DNA of 64,000 bases from Niabella aurantiaca DSM 17617 (GTDB lineage: Bacteria > Bacteroidota > Bacteroidia > Chitinophagales > Chitinophagaceae), in contig NZ_KB893625.1 in assembly GCF_000374125.1 (NCBI RefSeq), positions 778,945 to 842,944 of the forward strand, written 5' to 3'. The notes under the pieces were generated by a model, which had not been told where the DNA came from, ran no database searches, and saw only the letters and a list, made by a program, of their open reading frames with translations. The translations under genes and the position numbers were made by a program. Position 1 is the first letter of the stretch. Every line of letters begins with the position of its first letter. This document shows, piece by piece, positions 51,804 through 59,524 of this stretch.

Positions 51804-53885
51804 TTAAAAAAGCAGACCTGTCAGCATATCGATGACTTTGATGCCGATAAAGGGCGCGATGATGCCTCCGAGTCCATAGATCAACAGGTTCCTTCGCAGC
51901 AGGGCGCTGGCGCCGATGGGTTTGTAGGCAACCCCTTTCAGGGCTAGGGGGATCAGTAGCGGGATGATGAGGGCATTAAAGAGCACGGCTGAAAGAATCG
52001 CACTTTCCGGACTGTGCAGCTGCATAATGTTCAGCCCCTGTAAGGAGGGGATGGCGGTAATGAACAAAGCGGGGATGATGGCAAAATATTTAGCCACGTC
52101 ATTGGCGATGCTGAACGTGGTGAGTGTGCCACGGGTCATCAGCAATTGTTTCCCGATCTCCACCACCTCGATCAGTTTGGTGGGGTCATTGTCGAGATCT
52201 ACCATATTTCCGGCTTCTTTTGCGGCTTGTGTTCCGCTGTTCATGGCCACACCAACATCGGCCTGCGCCAGGGCAGGAGCATCGTTGGTGCCGTCGCCCA
52301 TCATGGCCACCAGGCGGCCTTCTGACTGCTCCCTGCGGATATAGTTCATTTTGTCTTCAGGCCTGGCTTCTGCAATGAAATCATCCACACCGGCTTTTTC
52401 GGCGATGAATTTTGCAGTAAGCGGATTGTCGCCCGTCACCATTACCGTTTTGATCCCCATCCGGCGCAACCGTTCAAAGCGTTCCTGTATGCCGGGTTTA
52501 ATGATGTCCTGTAATTCGATGACCCCCAGCGCAGCATTGTCCTTTGCCACCACCAGGGGTGTTCCGCCATTGCCGGCGATGGCTTTTGTTTTGATCAGGA
52601 TCTCCCCCGGAACCGTATTGCCGGCTCTTTGAACCAGTTTGGTAATGGCATCCATTGCGCCTTTGCGGATATGAATGCCGTTGACGTTCACACCGGAGCA
52701 TCTGGTTTCTGCGGAGAAGGGGACCGGTTTATAGCTGCTGTGCCCGGCAAGGAACTGTTGCCGGGTATGCGGGATATAATTTTTGTCTTTAAGCAAACCG
52801 GAGGCCAGCTCCACGATGGACTTTCCTTCGGGGGTTTCATCGGTGAGGGAGCCGAGTATGGCGGCTTCCATAAAGTCCTGATCACTGGTGCCGTTGGCGG
52901 GCCAGAAATGAGTGGCCCTGCGGTTCCCAATGGTGATGGTCCCTGTTTTATCCAGCAGCAGTACATCAATATCGCCGGCAGTTTCAACAGCCTTGCCGCT
53001 TTTGGTGATCACATTTGCCCTCAATGCCCGGTCCATACCTGCAATGCCGATCGCAGAAAGCAGGCCACCGATCGTAGTGGGGATCAGGCACACAAAGAGT
53101 GCGATCAGGGCGGCGATGGTAATGGGCGTATGTGCAAAATCAGCAAATGGTTTTAATGTCGTACACACGATAATGAATACCAGTGAGAACCCGGCCAGCA
53201 GGATGGTGAGCGCAATCTCATTGGGCGTTTTCTGGCGGGAGGCACCTTCCACCAGGGCGATCATTTTGTCGAGGAAACTTTCACCGGGCCTGGTGGTAAC
53301 TTTTACCTTTATTTTATCGGACAATACTTTGGTGCCTCCTGTTACGGAGCTTTTATCCCCGCCTGCCTCCCGGATCACCGGCGCGCTTTCGCCGGTGATA
53401 GCGCTTTCGTCGATCGTGGCGAGTCCTTCAATGATCTCCCCGTCGGTGGGAATGATATCGCCCGGTTCACAAACGAAAATATCATGGAGCTGCAGGGTGG
53501 AAGAGGGGACGATGCGAATCTCATTCAATGTCATTTCCCCAACGGGTTCTATTTTCTTAGCCGGGGTTGTTTCCCGGGTTTTCCGCAGACTGTTGGTCTG
53601 TGCCTTGCCGCGCGCTTCTGCAATGGCTTCCGCAAAGTTGGCAAAGAGCAAGGTGATAAAAAGAATAGCGGTGATGGTGATGTTGTAGGTGAGAGATCCC
53701 TGTCCTGCACGGTTACCGGCGATCCCGGTCCAGATGCAGACACCCAGCATCACCAGGGTGCCGGTCCACACCAGGAACATAACAGGATTGCGGAACATTT
53801 TTGACGGACTGAGTTTTACAAAAGATTCTTTCAGCGCTTCGATGAATTGATCCTTTTGAAACAGTGAAGTATGTTGCGTTTTCAT
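51804..53885 (-). CDS. kdpB: Potassium-transporting P-type ATPase subunit B
   Basis: The 693-residue catalytic subunit of the KdpFABC K+ pump. P-type hallmarks are the T-G-E-S dephosphorylation loop, the phosphorylation site D-K-T-G-T-I-T, the nucleotide-domain K-G-A-M-D and the hinge [10 protein letters not shown]. Six to seven membrane helices are predicted. It hydrolyses ATP to drive K+ taken through KdpA. It is separated from kdpA by about 690 bases that hold heptad arrays and an inserted pseudogene on the other strand, an unusual gap since these genes are normally adjacent. Confidence 0.97.
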   Translation of the reverse strand: MKTQHTSLFQKDQFIEALKESFVKLSPSKMFRNPVMFLVWTGTLVMLGVCIWTGIAGNRAGQGSLTYNITITAILFITLLFANFAEAIAEARGKAQTNSLRKTRETTPAKKIEPVGEMTLNEIRIVPSSTLQLHDIFVCEPGDIIPTDGEIIEGLATIDESAITGESAPVIREAGGDKSSVTGGTKVLSDKIKVKVTTRPGESFLDKMIALVEGASRQKTPNEIALTILLAGFSLVFIIVCTTLKPFADFAHTPITIAALIALFVCLIPTTIGGLLSAIGIAGMDRALRANVITKSGKAVETAGDIDVLLLDKTGTITIGNRRATHFWPANGTSDQDFMEAAILGSLTDETPEGKSIVELASGLLKDKNYIPHTRQQFLAGHSSYKPVPFSAETRCSGVNVNGIHIRKGAMDAITKLVQRAGNTVPGEILIKTKAIAGNGGTPLVVAKDNAALGVIELQDIIKPGIQERFERLRRMGIKTVMVTGDNPLTAKFIAEKAGVDDFIAEARPEDKMNYIRREQSEGRLVAMMGDGTNDAPALAQADVGVAMNSGTQAAKEAGNMVDLDNDPTKLIEVVEIGKQLLMTRGTLTTFSIANDVAKYFAIIPALFITAIPSLQGLNIMQLHSPESAILSAVLFNALIIPLLIPLALKGVAYKPIGASALLRRNLLIYGLGGIIAPFIGIKVIDMLTGLLF

Positions 53886-53906
53886 TGTAAGGGGGATTTA
53901 ATGGGG

Positions 53907-54032
53907 GTGAGAAGTGAGATGTTGGGGGTGAGATGTTGTTAGTGAGATGTTATTGGTGAAATGATTTTAGTGAGATGTTGTTGGCTATTCCTAAAATGTT
54001 ATTAATGAGCGGAAGAATGTTGTTGGTGTGCC
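53907..54032. repeat. Heptad repeat array, kdpB side of the four-helix-bundle pseudogene
   Basis: Eighteen 7-base units in one register starting GTGAGAA, GTGAGAT, GTTGGGG, GTGAGAT, GTTGTTA, GTGAGAT and decaying toward GTTGTTG, GTGTGCC. The 14-base superunit GTTGTTA-GTGAGAT matches the array on the other side of the pseudogene. Confidence 0.85.
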
Positions 54033-54040
54033 GGAACGTA

Positions 54041-54072
54041 TTTGTTTTTTATATTATGATTAATTATATTCG
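54041..54072 (+). promoter_or_regulatory. Promoter-like site of the four-helix-bundle pseudogene
   Basis: TTTG (54041-54044), 20 bases, then TATATTCG (54065-54072). This is the Bacteroidota consensus with one mismatch in the -7 box. The ATG is 17 bases further on. Confidence 0.5.
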
Positions 54073-54089
54073 ATGAAATATTTAAACTT

Positions 54090-54443
54090 ATGAAACCACA
54101 CAAAAAATTAAATGCCTGGGCTGACAGCTTTGAGCTTGTTAAAGAATTGTATGCTGCAACGAATTCTTTTCCTTCCGCGGAGAAATTTGGCCTTGTTTCG
54201 CAGATTCGCAGAGCTGCTGTATCTGTTCCTGTAAACATCGCAGAAGGTGCTGCCTGAAAGAGTCCGAAGCAGTTTGCCTGGTTCCTGTACGTTTCGCTGG
54301 GATCGCTTACAGAACTGGATACGCTTATACTGCTCTGCGGATCCCTGGAATTTATTTCCCGGGAGGAATGTGACCGATTGGTTGAAAAAATGGATCTCAT
54401 TGGTAAGATGATTTATGGATTGATTAAAAGTTTGGAGAAGTGA
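54090..54443 (+). pseudogene. Four-helix-bundle (S23/IVP-type) protein with internal stop
   Basis: Translation from ATG 54090 gives a typical four-helix-bundle protein beginning M-K-P-H-K-K-L-N-A-W, with Q-I-R-R-A-A-V-S-V-P-V-N-I-A-E-G-A-A. There a TGA (54255-54257) replaces what is almost always an Arg codon (CGA to TGA fits one transition). Reading continues in the same frame with K-S-P-K-Q-F-A-W-F-L and S-L-G-S-L-T-E-L-D-T-L to a stop at 54443, 117 codons in all. The family includes proteins from intervening sequences of 23S rRNA and is structurally related to Avd of diversity-generating retroelements. Its cellular role is unknown. It lies opposite to kdp and is flanked by heptad arrays. 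Confidence 0.85.
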
Positions 54444-54447
54444 TGGG

Positions 54448-54517
54448 GTGAAATGTTGTTAGTGAGAAGTTGTTAGTGAGAAGTTGTTAGTGAAAAGTTG
54501 TTAGTGAAAAGTGAGGT
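54448..54517. repeat. Heptad repeat array, kdpA side of the pseudogene
   Basis: Ten 7-base units: GTGAAAT, then four almost perfect copies of the 14-base pair GTTGTTA-GTGA(G/A)AA, then GTGAGGT. It starts four bases after the pseudogene stop. Confidence 0.85.
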
Positions 54518-54563
54518 GAAAGGGAATAATCTGAATGTTCTACATCCTGCTTTTCACTAACAA
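54498..54563. terminator. Inverted repeat at the kdpA 3' end
   Basis: TTGTTAGTGAAAAG (54498-54511) and its perfect complement (54550-54563) can pair around a 38-base loop. The right arm lies 11 bases beyond the kdpA stop, so this could be an attenuator or an RNA-stabilising hairpin within the kdp message. It is created by an inverted copy of the heptad unit. Confidence 0.5.
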
Positions 54564-54574
54564 TATTTCACCGT

Positions 54575-56263
54575 TTATCCCATTCCAAAATACTCTGCAA
54601 TTGGCCCCAGCGTTAAGGCGGGGAAAAAGGAGAGTGCAGCTACAATGATGATCACTGCAAATACCATGAAACCGAAGGTGGCGGTATCTGTTTTTAAAGT
54701 ACCGGCGCTTTCCGGGATGTATTTTTTTGCTCCAAGAATGCCGGCAATAGCCACCGGGCCGATGATGGGCAGGTAACGGGAAAGGATCAGTACAAAACCG
54801 GTGCTGATGTTCCACCAGGGTGTATTGTCTCCCAGTCCTTCGAACCCGCTCCCGTTATTGGCGGCGCTGGAAGTGTATTCGTACAACATTTCCGTAAAGC
54901 CATGAAAACCGGGATTGGCAAGGGTGGAGGCCGTTTGCGAAGGCAGGGCCGCTGCCAGCGCGGTTCCGGTCAGTATCAGCAACGGATGCAACAATGCGAC
55001 GATCATGGCGATCTTCATTTCGCGGGCTTCTATTTTTTTACCCAGGAACTCGGGTGTGCGTCCCACCATCAGCCCGCTTATAAAAACTGCAAGGATAATG
55101 AAGACGAAATAGTTCAGGATGCCTACACCGCAACCGCCGTAAAAACAGTTGGTCATCATGGCCAGTAGCATATTCATTCCGCTCAGCGGCATATAACTGG
55201 AATGCATGGAGTTGATGGAGCCCGTGGAGATCACCGTGGTCGCAATGCTCCAGTAAGCGGAAGCGGGGGCGCCAAAGCGTACTTCTTTTCCCTCCATTGC
55301 TCCCAGTGCAGGACTGACACCCATTGCGGTGATATTCGGGTTGCCGTTCATTTCCATAATGATATTAGGGATGCACAGCGCCAGGAAGCCGAGGGTCATC
55401 ACGCACCAGATGGCCCATCCCAGTTTTCTCCGGTTGAGGAACTGTCCAAAAGCAAAGACCATTGCAAACGGGATCAGCATTTGTGCAATCATCTGCGTCA
55501 TGTTGGTGAGGTAGTTCACGTTTTCGAGCGGGTGGGATGAGTTGGCCCCGAAGAAGCCACCGCCATTGGTGCCCAGGTGCTTGATCGGCACGAATGCGGC
55601 TACCGGACCGGTAGATACATAAGTGGTATCGCCCTGCAGGGTGATCATTTGCTGTTTCCCTTCAAAGGTCATCGGGGTATGATTCAGGATCAGGATCATA
55701 CCGATAATGATGGAGAGGGGCAACAGGATCCGGGTAATGGATCTGACAAAAGCAGTATAAAAATTACCCAGGGTTTGCTGCGTGCCCTTCCGGAAGGCAT
55801 GGAACACCGCGGCAGCAGCAGCCATACCTGTGGCAGCCGTTACGAACTGCAAAAACATCAGATAGAGCTGGCTGAAGTAGCTGACGCCCGTTTCTCCGGA
55901 ATAATGCTGGAGGTTACAATTCACCAGGAAAGATATGGTGGTATTAAAGGCCTGGTCCGGCGTCTGGTCCGGGTTGTGATCGGGATTGAGCGGCAACCAT
56001 GATTGGTTCAGCAGGATAAACATCCCCAGAAAAAACCAGATAAAATTGATGACCAGCAAGGCCGTCAGCTGTTGCTTCCAGTTTTGCTCTTTATGAGGAT
56101 CAATGCCGCTGCACTTAAAAAGGAAGCGCTCAATGGGATTGAATACCGGATCTGAAAATGTGCGTTCGTTGGCGTACACCCGGGCAATATACCGGCCCAG
56201 CGGCAGTGACAGCAACAGGGTAAAAACAAACATGATGATAATGCCTGATATTTCTGTGTTCAT
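54575..56263 (-). CDS. kdpA: Potassium-transporting ATPase subunit A
   Basis: The 562-residue channel-like subunit binds and conducts K+ in the KdpFABC complex. It has ten predicted helices and four pore-loop motifs, of which T-N-G-G-G-F-F-G-A-N-S-S-H-P-L-E-N is the clearest. The open frame runs on upstream to 56425, but those codons are only heptad repeats (giving a repetitive H-F-T-L-H-F-S peptide). The ATG at 56263 gives the family start M-N-T-E-I. kdpF precedes it by 128 bases. Confidence 0.96.
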   Translation of the reverse strand: MNTEISGIIIMFVFTLLLSLPLGRYIARVYANERTFSDPVFNPIERFLFKCSGIDPHKEQNWKQQLTALLVINFIWFFLGMFILLNQSWLPLNPDHNPDQTPDQAFNTTISFLVNCNLQHYSGETGVSYFSQLYLMFLQFVTAATGMAAAAAVFHAFRKGTQQTLGNFYTAFVRSITRILLPLSIIIGMILILNHTPMTFEGKQQMITLQGDTTYVSTGPVAAFVPIKHLGTNGGGFFGANSSHPLENVNYLTNMTQMIAQMLIPFAMVFAFGQFLNRRKLGWAIWCVMTLGFLALCIPNIIMEMNGNPNITAMGVSPALGAMEGKEVRFGAPASAYWSIATTVISTGSINSMHSSYMPLSGMNMLLAMMTNCFYGGCGVGILNYFVFIILAVFISGLMVGRTPEFLGKKIEAREMKIAMIVALLHPLLILTGTALAAALPSQTASTLANPGFHGFTEMLYEYTSSAANNGSGFEGLGDNTPWWNISTGFVLILSRYLPIIGPVAIAGILGAKKYIPESAGTLKTDTATFGFMVFAVIIIVAALSFFPALTLGPIAEYFGMG

Positions 56264-56280
56264 TGTTTTCGAAGTTGTGG

Positions 56281-56371
56281 GTGAGAAGTGGAGAGTGAAA
56301 TGTGAGAAGTGGAGAGTGAAATGTGAAATGTTGGAAGTGAAATGTGAAATGTGAAGCGTGGAAGGTGAATG
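56281..56371. repeat. Heptad repeat array between kdpF and kdpA
   Basis: Thirteen 7-base units in register: GTGAGAA, GTGGAGA, GTGAAAT twice in a row as a 21-base superunit, then GTGAAAT, GTTGGAA, GTGAAAT, GTGAAAT, GTGAAGC, GTGGAAG, GTGAATG. Confidence 0.85.
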
Positions 56372-56391
56372 TGAAAGATTGGGGCGGCTCT

Positions 56392-56469
56392 TTAAAACTT
56401 TTCGGGTTTGAGCAGTACGTAGCACATATAGATGAAAACGAGGATGGCGATGATAAAGAGTTCTGTCAT
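56392..56469 (-). CDS. kdpF: Potassium-transporting ATPase subunit F
   Basis: This tiny frame of 25 residues starts M-T-E-L-F-I-I-A, continues as a single hydrophobic helix (about residues 4-20) and ends K-P-E-K-F. Length, one-helix topology, the L-K-P-E-K/R-F ending and the position directly upstream of kdpA all match KdpF, the small lipid-like stabiliser of the KdpFABC complex. It is the first structural gene of the locus, about 460 bases after the NtrC-type regulator. Confidence 0.9.
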   Translation of the reverse strand: MTELFIIAILVFIYMCYVLLKPEKF

Positions 56470-56933
56470 TTTTTTAAGTATTGAATTGTTTGGGATGTGC
56501 CTATATTTTTTCGAAAAAGGAAATGGATCTGAAAAAAAGTATGAAGCAGCCGATGCCGGAAAGAATAAGAATACCTGTGTACATATGCCGGTAATTATTT
56601 TAATATTTGATGTCGATCCTTCTATGCCAAAAACAGATCCGGATTTCTCAGGTGCTTGCAGTCGGTTGATTATGAATTATTTGAAATGATCCAGGGTTTA
56701 CGTGTATATGAAAAAGCCTATCAAAATGATAAGCCTGGTTCTCAAAATGAGTGGTACGTTGAAGGGTGTAAAGAAATGCGATACACGGGAGCCGCGAATG
56801 CGCCGTTCATTTCAATAAGAAAAAGATAGCTCCATGCCGCCCGGACGATGAACCGGCTAACGGTCATCTATGCCCGCTTTCGGGATTTCTTTTCACTGCC
56901 CGGCAAACCTCGTGTTGCCGTACCAGGCCCGGT
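56470..56933. other. Regulatory spacer upstream of kdpF
   Basis: About 460 bases between the regulator and kdpF. It holds an imperfect 20-base palindrome (56716-56735, arms GCCTATCA/TGATAAGC) with a second CAAAATGA copy 23 bases on, a candidate operator. A minus-strand AGGCACA (56496-56502) resembles a sigma-54 -24 box, but the -12 box is poor. A 47-codon plus-strand frame at 56686-56829 has no known family. No convincing primary-sigma promoter is seen. Confidence 0.4.
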
Positions 56934-58277
56934 CTATAATTTGTATTCGTCGATTTTCCGGTACAGCGTAGCTACGCCGATCTCCAGGATGCGGGCTGCT
57001 TCGGCTTTGTTGCCTTTGGTAAGTTGTAGTGTACGGCGGATATGGTTTTTTTCCATGAAGGCCAGCGACAAAGGATTTTCCGCGAGTCCCGCTTCCTGAT
57101 CCCCGTATTGCCGGATCTCCAGCGACAGATCTTCTGCATGCAATTCATCGCCCTGCATCAGGATCACGCTGCGTTCAATGCTGTTCTTTAGTTCCCGGAT
57201 ATTGCCCGGCCAGTTATAGTTTTCCAGTACACGAAGTGCCTCTGTTGAAATACGGAGGTCTTTCCGGTTTGTTTTTTGCGCAAACAGACGGAGGTAGAAT
57301 ACGGCCAGCTCTTTGATGTCCTTTTTCCGTTCTCTCAGGGCCGGGAGCGTTATCTTAAAAGTTGAGATCCGGTAATAAAGATCTTCCCGGAACTGTCCGG
57401 CCCCGATCTCCTTTAACAGGTTGCGGTTGGTAGCAGCCAGCAGCCGCACGCTGATCTTTGTAGGTTTGGTTTCCCCGATCTTAATGAATTCGCCGGATTC
57501 GAGGACCCGCAGCAACTTTGCCTGGAGGTCGGCAGCCATTTCCCCGATCTCATCCAGGAACAGCGTACCATTATGGGCTTCCTCAAGTAAACCGGTCTGG
57601 TCTCTTACTGCGCCGGTAAAGGAGCCGGCCTTGTGCCCAAACAGTTCCCCTTCCAGCAGCTCGCGACTGAAAGCAGCACAGTTGATGGCCACAAAACTTT
57701 TGTTTCGCCGGTCGCTGGCCTCGTGTATGGCTTTTGCAAATACTTCTTTGCCTGTACCCGTTTCCCCGGTGATCAATACCGTGGCGTCTGTGGGGGCCAC
57801 TTTTTTTCCCAGGCCGATGGCCTCCTGTATGGCTTCAGAATGTCCCATGATGCTGTCAAAAGAATATTTATTACCCAACTGTTGTTCCAGTTGCTGCACC
57901 CTTTTGCAAAGGATCACTTTTTCTATAGCCCGGTTTAATAACGGAATGATCCGGTTGTTATCGTCTCCCTTGGTAATATAATCGAAGGCACCGCTCTTTA
58001 TGGCCTGTACGCCATCGGGAATATTGCCGTAAGCCGTCAACAGGATCACTTCTGTTTGCGGAGCCCGGGCCCGGATCTCTTTTACCAGGTCCACACCGTT
58101 GGCGTCCGGCAGTTTTACGTCACAAAGGACTACATCGGCAGCCGTTTTTTCCAGTTGCTTCAACCCGGAGCGGGCATCCCTTGCCTGCAACACTTCAAAC
58201 CCCTCCAGGGTAATGATCCGGGAGAGGAGTTGCCGTAATTTTTCTTCATCATCAATGATCAGAACGCTGTGCTTCAT
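56934..58277 (-). CDS. NtrC-type sigma-54-dependent response regulator
   Basis: The 447-residue protein has three domains. The receiver (1-120) has phosphorylatable Asp53 in L-C-D-V-K-L-P-D. The AAA+ domain (about 140-375) has Walker A G-E-T-G-T-G-K-E, the sigma-54 contact loop in G-S-F-T-G-A (Ser where Ala is usual) and D-E-I-G-E. A Fis-type helix-turn-helix sits at the C terminus (K-A-E-A-A-R-I-L-E-I-G). It is the only response regulator near the kdp genes and probably serves the orphan kinase downstream. The ATG at 58277 follows a TACTTTTG box by about 16 bases. An earlier in-frame ATG lies upstream of that box and is excluded. Confidence 0.92.
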   Translation of the reverse strand: MKHSVLIIDDEEKLRQLLSRIITLEGFEVLQARDARSGLKQLEKTAADVVLCDVKLPDANGVDLVKEIRARAPQTEVILLTAYGNIPDGVQAIKSGAFDYITKGDDNNRIIPLLNRAIEKVILCKRVQQLEQQLGNKYSFDSIMGHSEAIQEAIGLGKKVAPTDATVLITGETGTGKEVFAKAIHEASDRRNKSFVAINCAAFSRELLEGELFGHKAGSFTGAVRDQTGLLEEAHNGTLFLDEIGEMAADLQAKLLRVLESGEFIKIGETKPTKISVRLLAATNRNLLKEIGAGQFREDLYYRISTFKITLPALRERKKDIKELAVFYLRLFAQKTNRKDLRISTEALRVLENYNWPGNIRELKNSIERSVILMQGDELHAEDLSLEIRQYGDQEAGLAENPLSLAFMEKNHIRRTLQLTKGNKAEAARILEIGVATLYRKIDEYKL

Positions 58278-58293
58278 GGTGTGAAACTTGGGG

Positions 58294-58301
58294 CAAAAGT
58301 A
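58294..58301 (-). promoter_or_regulatory. -7 box of the NtrC-type regulator
   Basis: TACTTTTG on the minus strand matches TAnnTTTG. A TTTG copy lies 26 bases upstream, longer than usual. Confidence 0.5.
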
Positions 58302-58415
58302 ATGCAATAATTTACGGGTTGTTTGTTCAAAAAAATAATAGGTTTGCGGGGCAGGAGCTTCTGGTATAACTATAAAATAATTGTTTTATCTTTAAATCTG
58401 GCATATATTAGAATT

Positions 58416-59438
58416 GTGAGTGAATCAATACCAACTATAAAAGAAATAGCCAAGCGGCTGAACGTTTCTGTCTCTACGGTATCGCGGGCGCTGAGCGATC
58501 ATCCCCGGATCAGTGCCAAGACTAAAGAGGCCGTAAAGGAACTGGCTAAAGCGCTGAATTATGAGCCCAACTCCAAAGCGATCTTTTTCAAACAGAAGAA
58601 AAGTTATGTGATCGGGGTGATCGTGCCGCATATTTATGAGGATTTTTTCTCAAAAGGGATCAGCGGTATTGAGGATACTGCCCTGGAAAACGGGTATACA
58701 ATTTTATTTGGACAAAGCCATGACCGGATCGAGAAGGAACGCCAGGTGGTGGATGCGATGAAGAACCAGCGGGTAGACGGACTGATCATTTCCTTATCGA
58801 AAGAAACCAATAAAAGTGATCACCTGAAAACCCTGGATGCCTATAATATACCGGTGGTCTATTTCGACCGGGTACCCTCCCTGGCAAATGTGAATAAAGT
58901 GTACTGCAATTTGTTTGAAGGTACCGTGGATATGATCGAGTGGCTGTTTAAACAGGATCGCAAACGCATCGCATTTATCAACGGCCCCAACGCCATCATT
59001 GCCTCCAAAGAGCGGCTGGACGGGTATATTGAAGGGATCTCCAGGAGGAAGCTGAAGGTAGATATGCAGATGGTGGAGCAGACCGATTTTTCGGAGGAGG
59101 GAACGCATAAGGCGGTGGCCCGGCTGCTGGGATTGAAAAAGCCACCGGATGCGATCATTAGCTTTAATGACTATGTACACATGGATGCGGTTAAATATGC
59201 CCTGAAAGAACACGTTAAGATCAATGAGGATATATTGTTTGCCAGCTACGCAAATATATCCGTAAATAAGCACACTGCTTACCCCCCGGTTGTTTCCATC
59301 GACCAGTTCCCTTACAGCCAGGGTGAGGCTGCTATGAAAATGCTGATGGATATTTTGCAGAACAAATCAGATGAAGATACCGCTACAAAAGCGTTCCAGC
59401 ACAAGGAAATTCCGGTTGCGCTGGTTTACAATTCATAA
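58416..59438 (+). CDS. LacI-family transcriptional regulator
   Basis: The 340-residue protein has the normal LacI length. The N-terminal helix-turn-helix I-K-E-I-A-K-R-L-N-V-S-V-S-T-V-S-R-A-L-S is at about 7-26. A hinge helix follows, and a periplasmic-binding-like effector domain starts near K-S-Y-V-I-G-V-I-V-P-H. The start is GTG at 58416, since upstream codons in the same frame give no family similarity. It diverges from the NtrC-type regulator and precedes a sugar-kinase-like gene by 86 bases, which it may control. The effector sugar is not determined. Confidence 0.93.
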   Translation: MSESIPTIKEIAKRLNVSVSTVSRALSDHPRISAKTKEAVKELAKALNYEPNSKAIFFKQKKSYVIGVIVPHIYEDFFSKGISGIEDTALENGYTILFGQSHDRIEKERQVVDAMKNQRVDGLIISLSKETNKSDHLKTLDAYNIPVVYFDRVPSLANVNKVYCNLFEGTVDMIEWLFKQDRKRIAFINGPNAIIASKERLDGYIEGISRRKLKVDMQMVEQTDFSEEGTHKAVARLLGLKKPPDAIISFNDYVHMDAVKYALKEHVKINEDILFASYANISVNKHTAYPPVVSIDQFPYSQGEAAMKMLMDILQNKSDEDTATKAFQHKEIPVALVYNS

Positions 59439-59524
59439 AATCGGTTACAGGGCAATCGTTTGCACCGGGTTTTTGAAAAAAAACTTAAACTTTATTTTAT
59501 ACATTTATCGCCTTAAACCAAATT

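Noticed and set aside
56496-56502. A sigma-54 promoter before kdpF
   Set aside because: The -24 half is good but the -12 half (AAACA instead of TTGCA) is poor and the distance to the start codon is too short; not strong enough to list as a promoter.
56686-56829. A 47-codon plus-strand frame upstream of kdpF
   Set aside because: It overlaps the palindromic region, has no known family and no promoter; kept only as a remark in the spacer entry.
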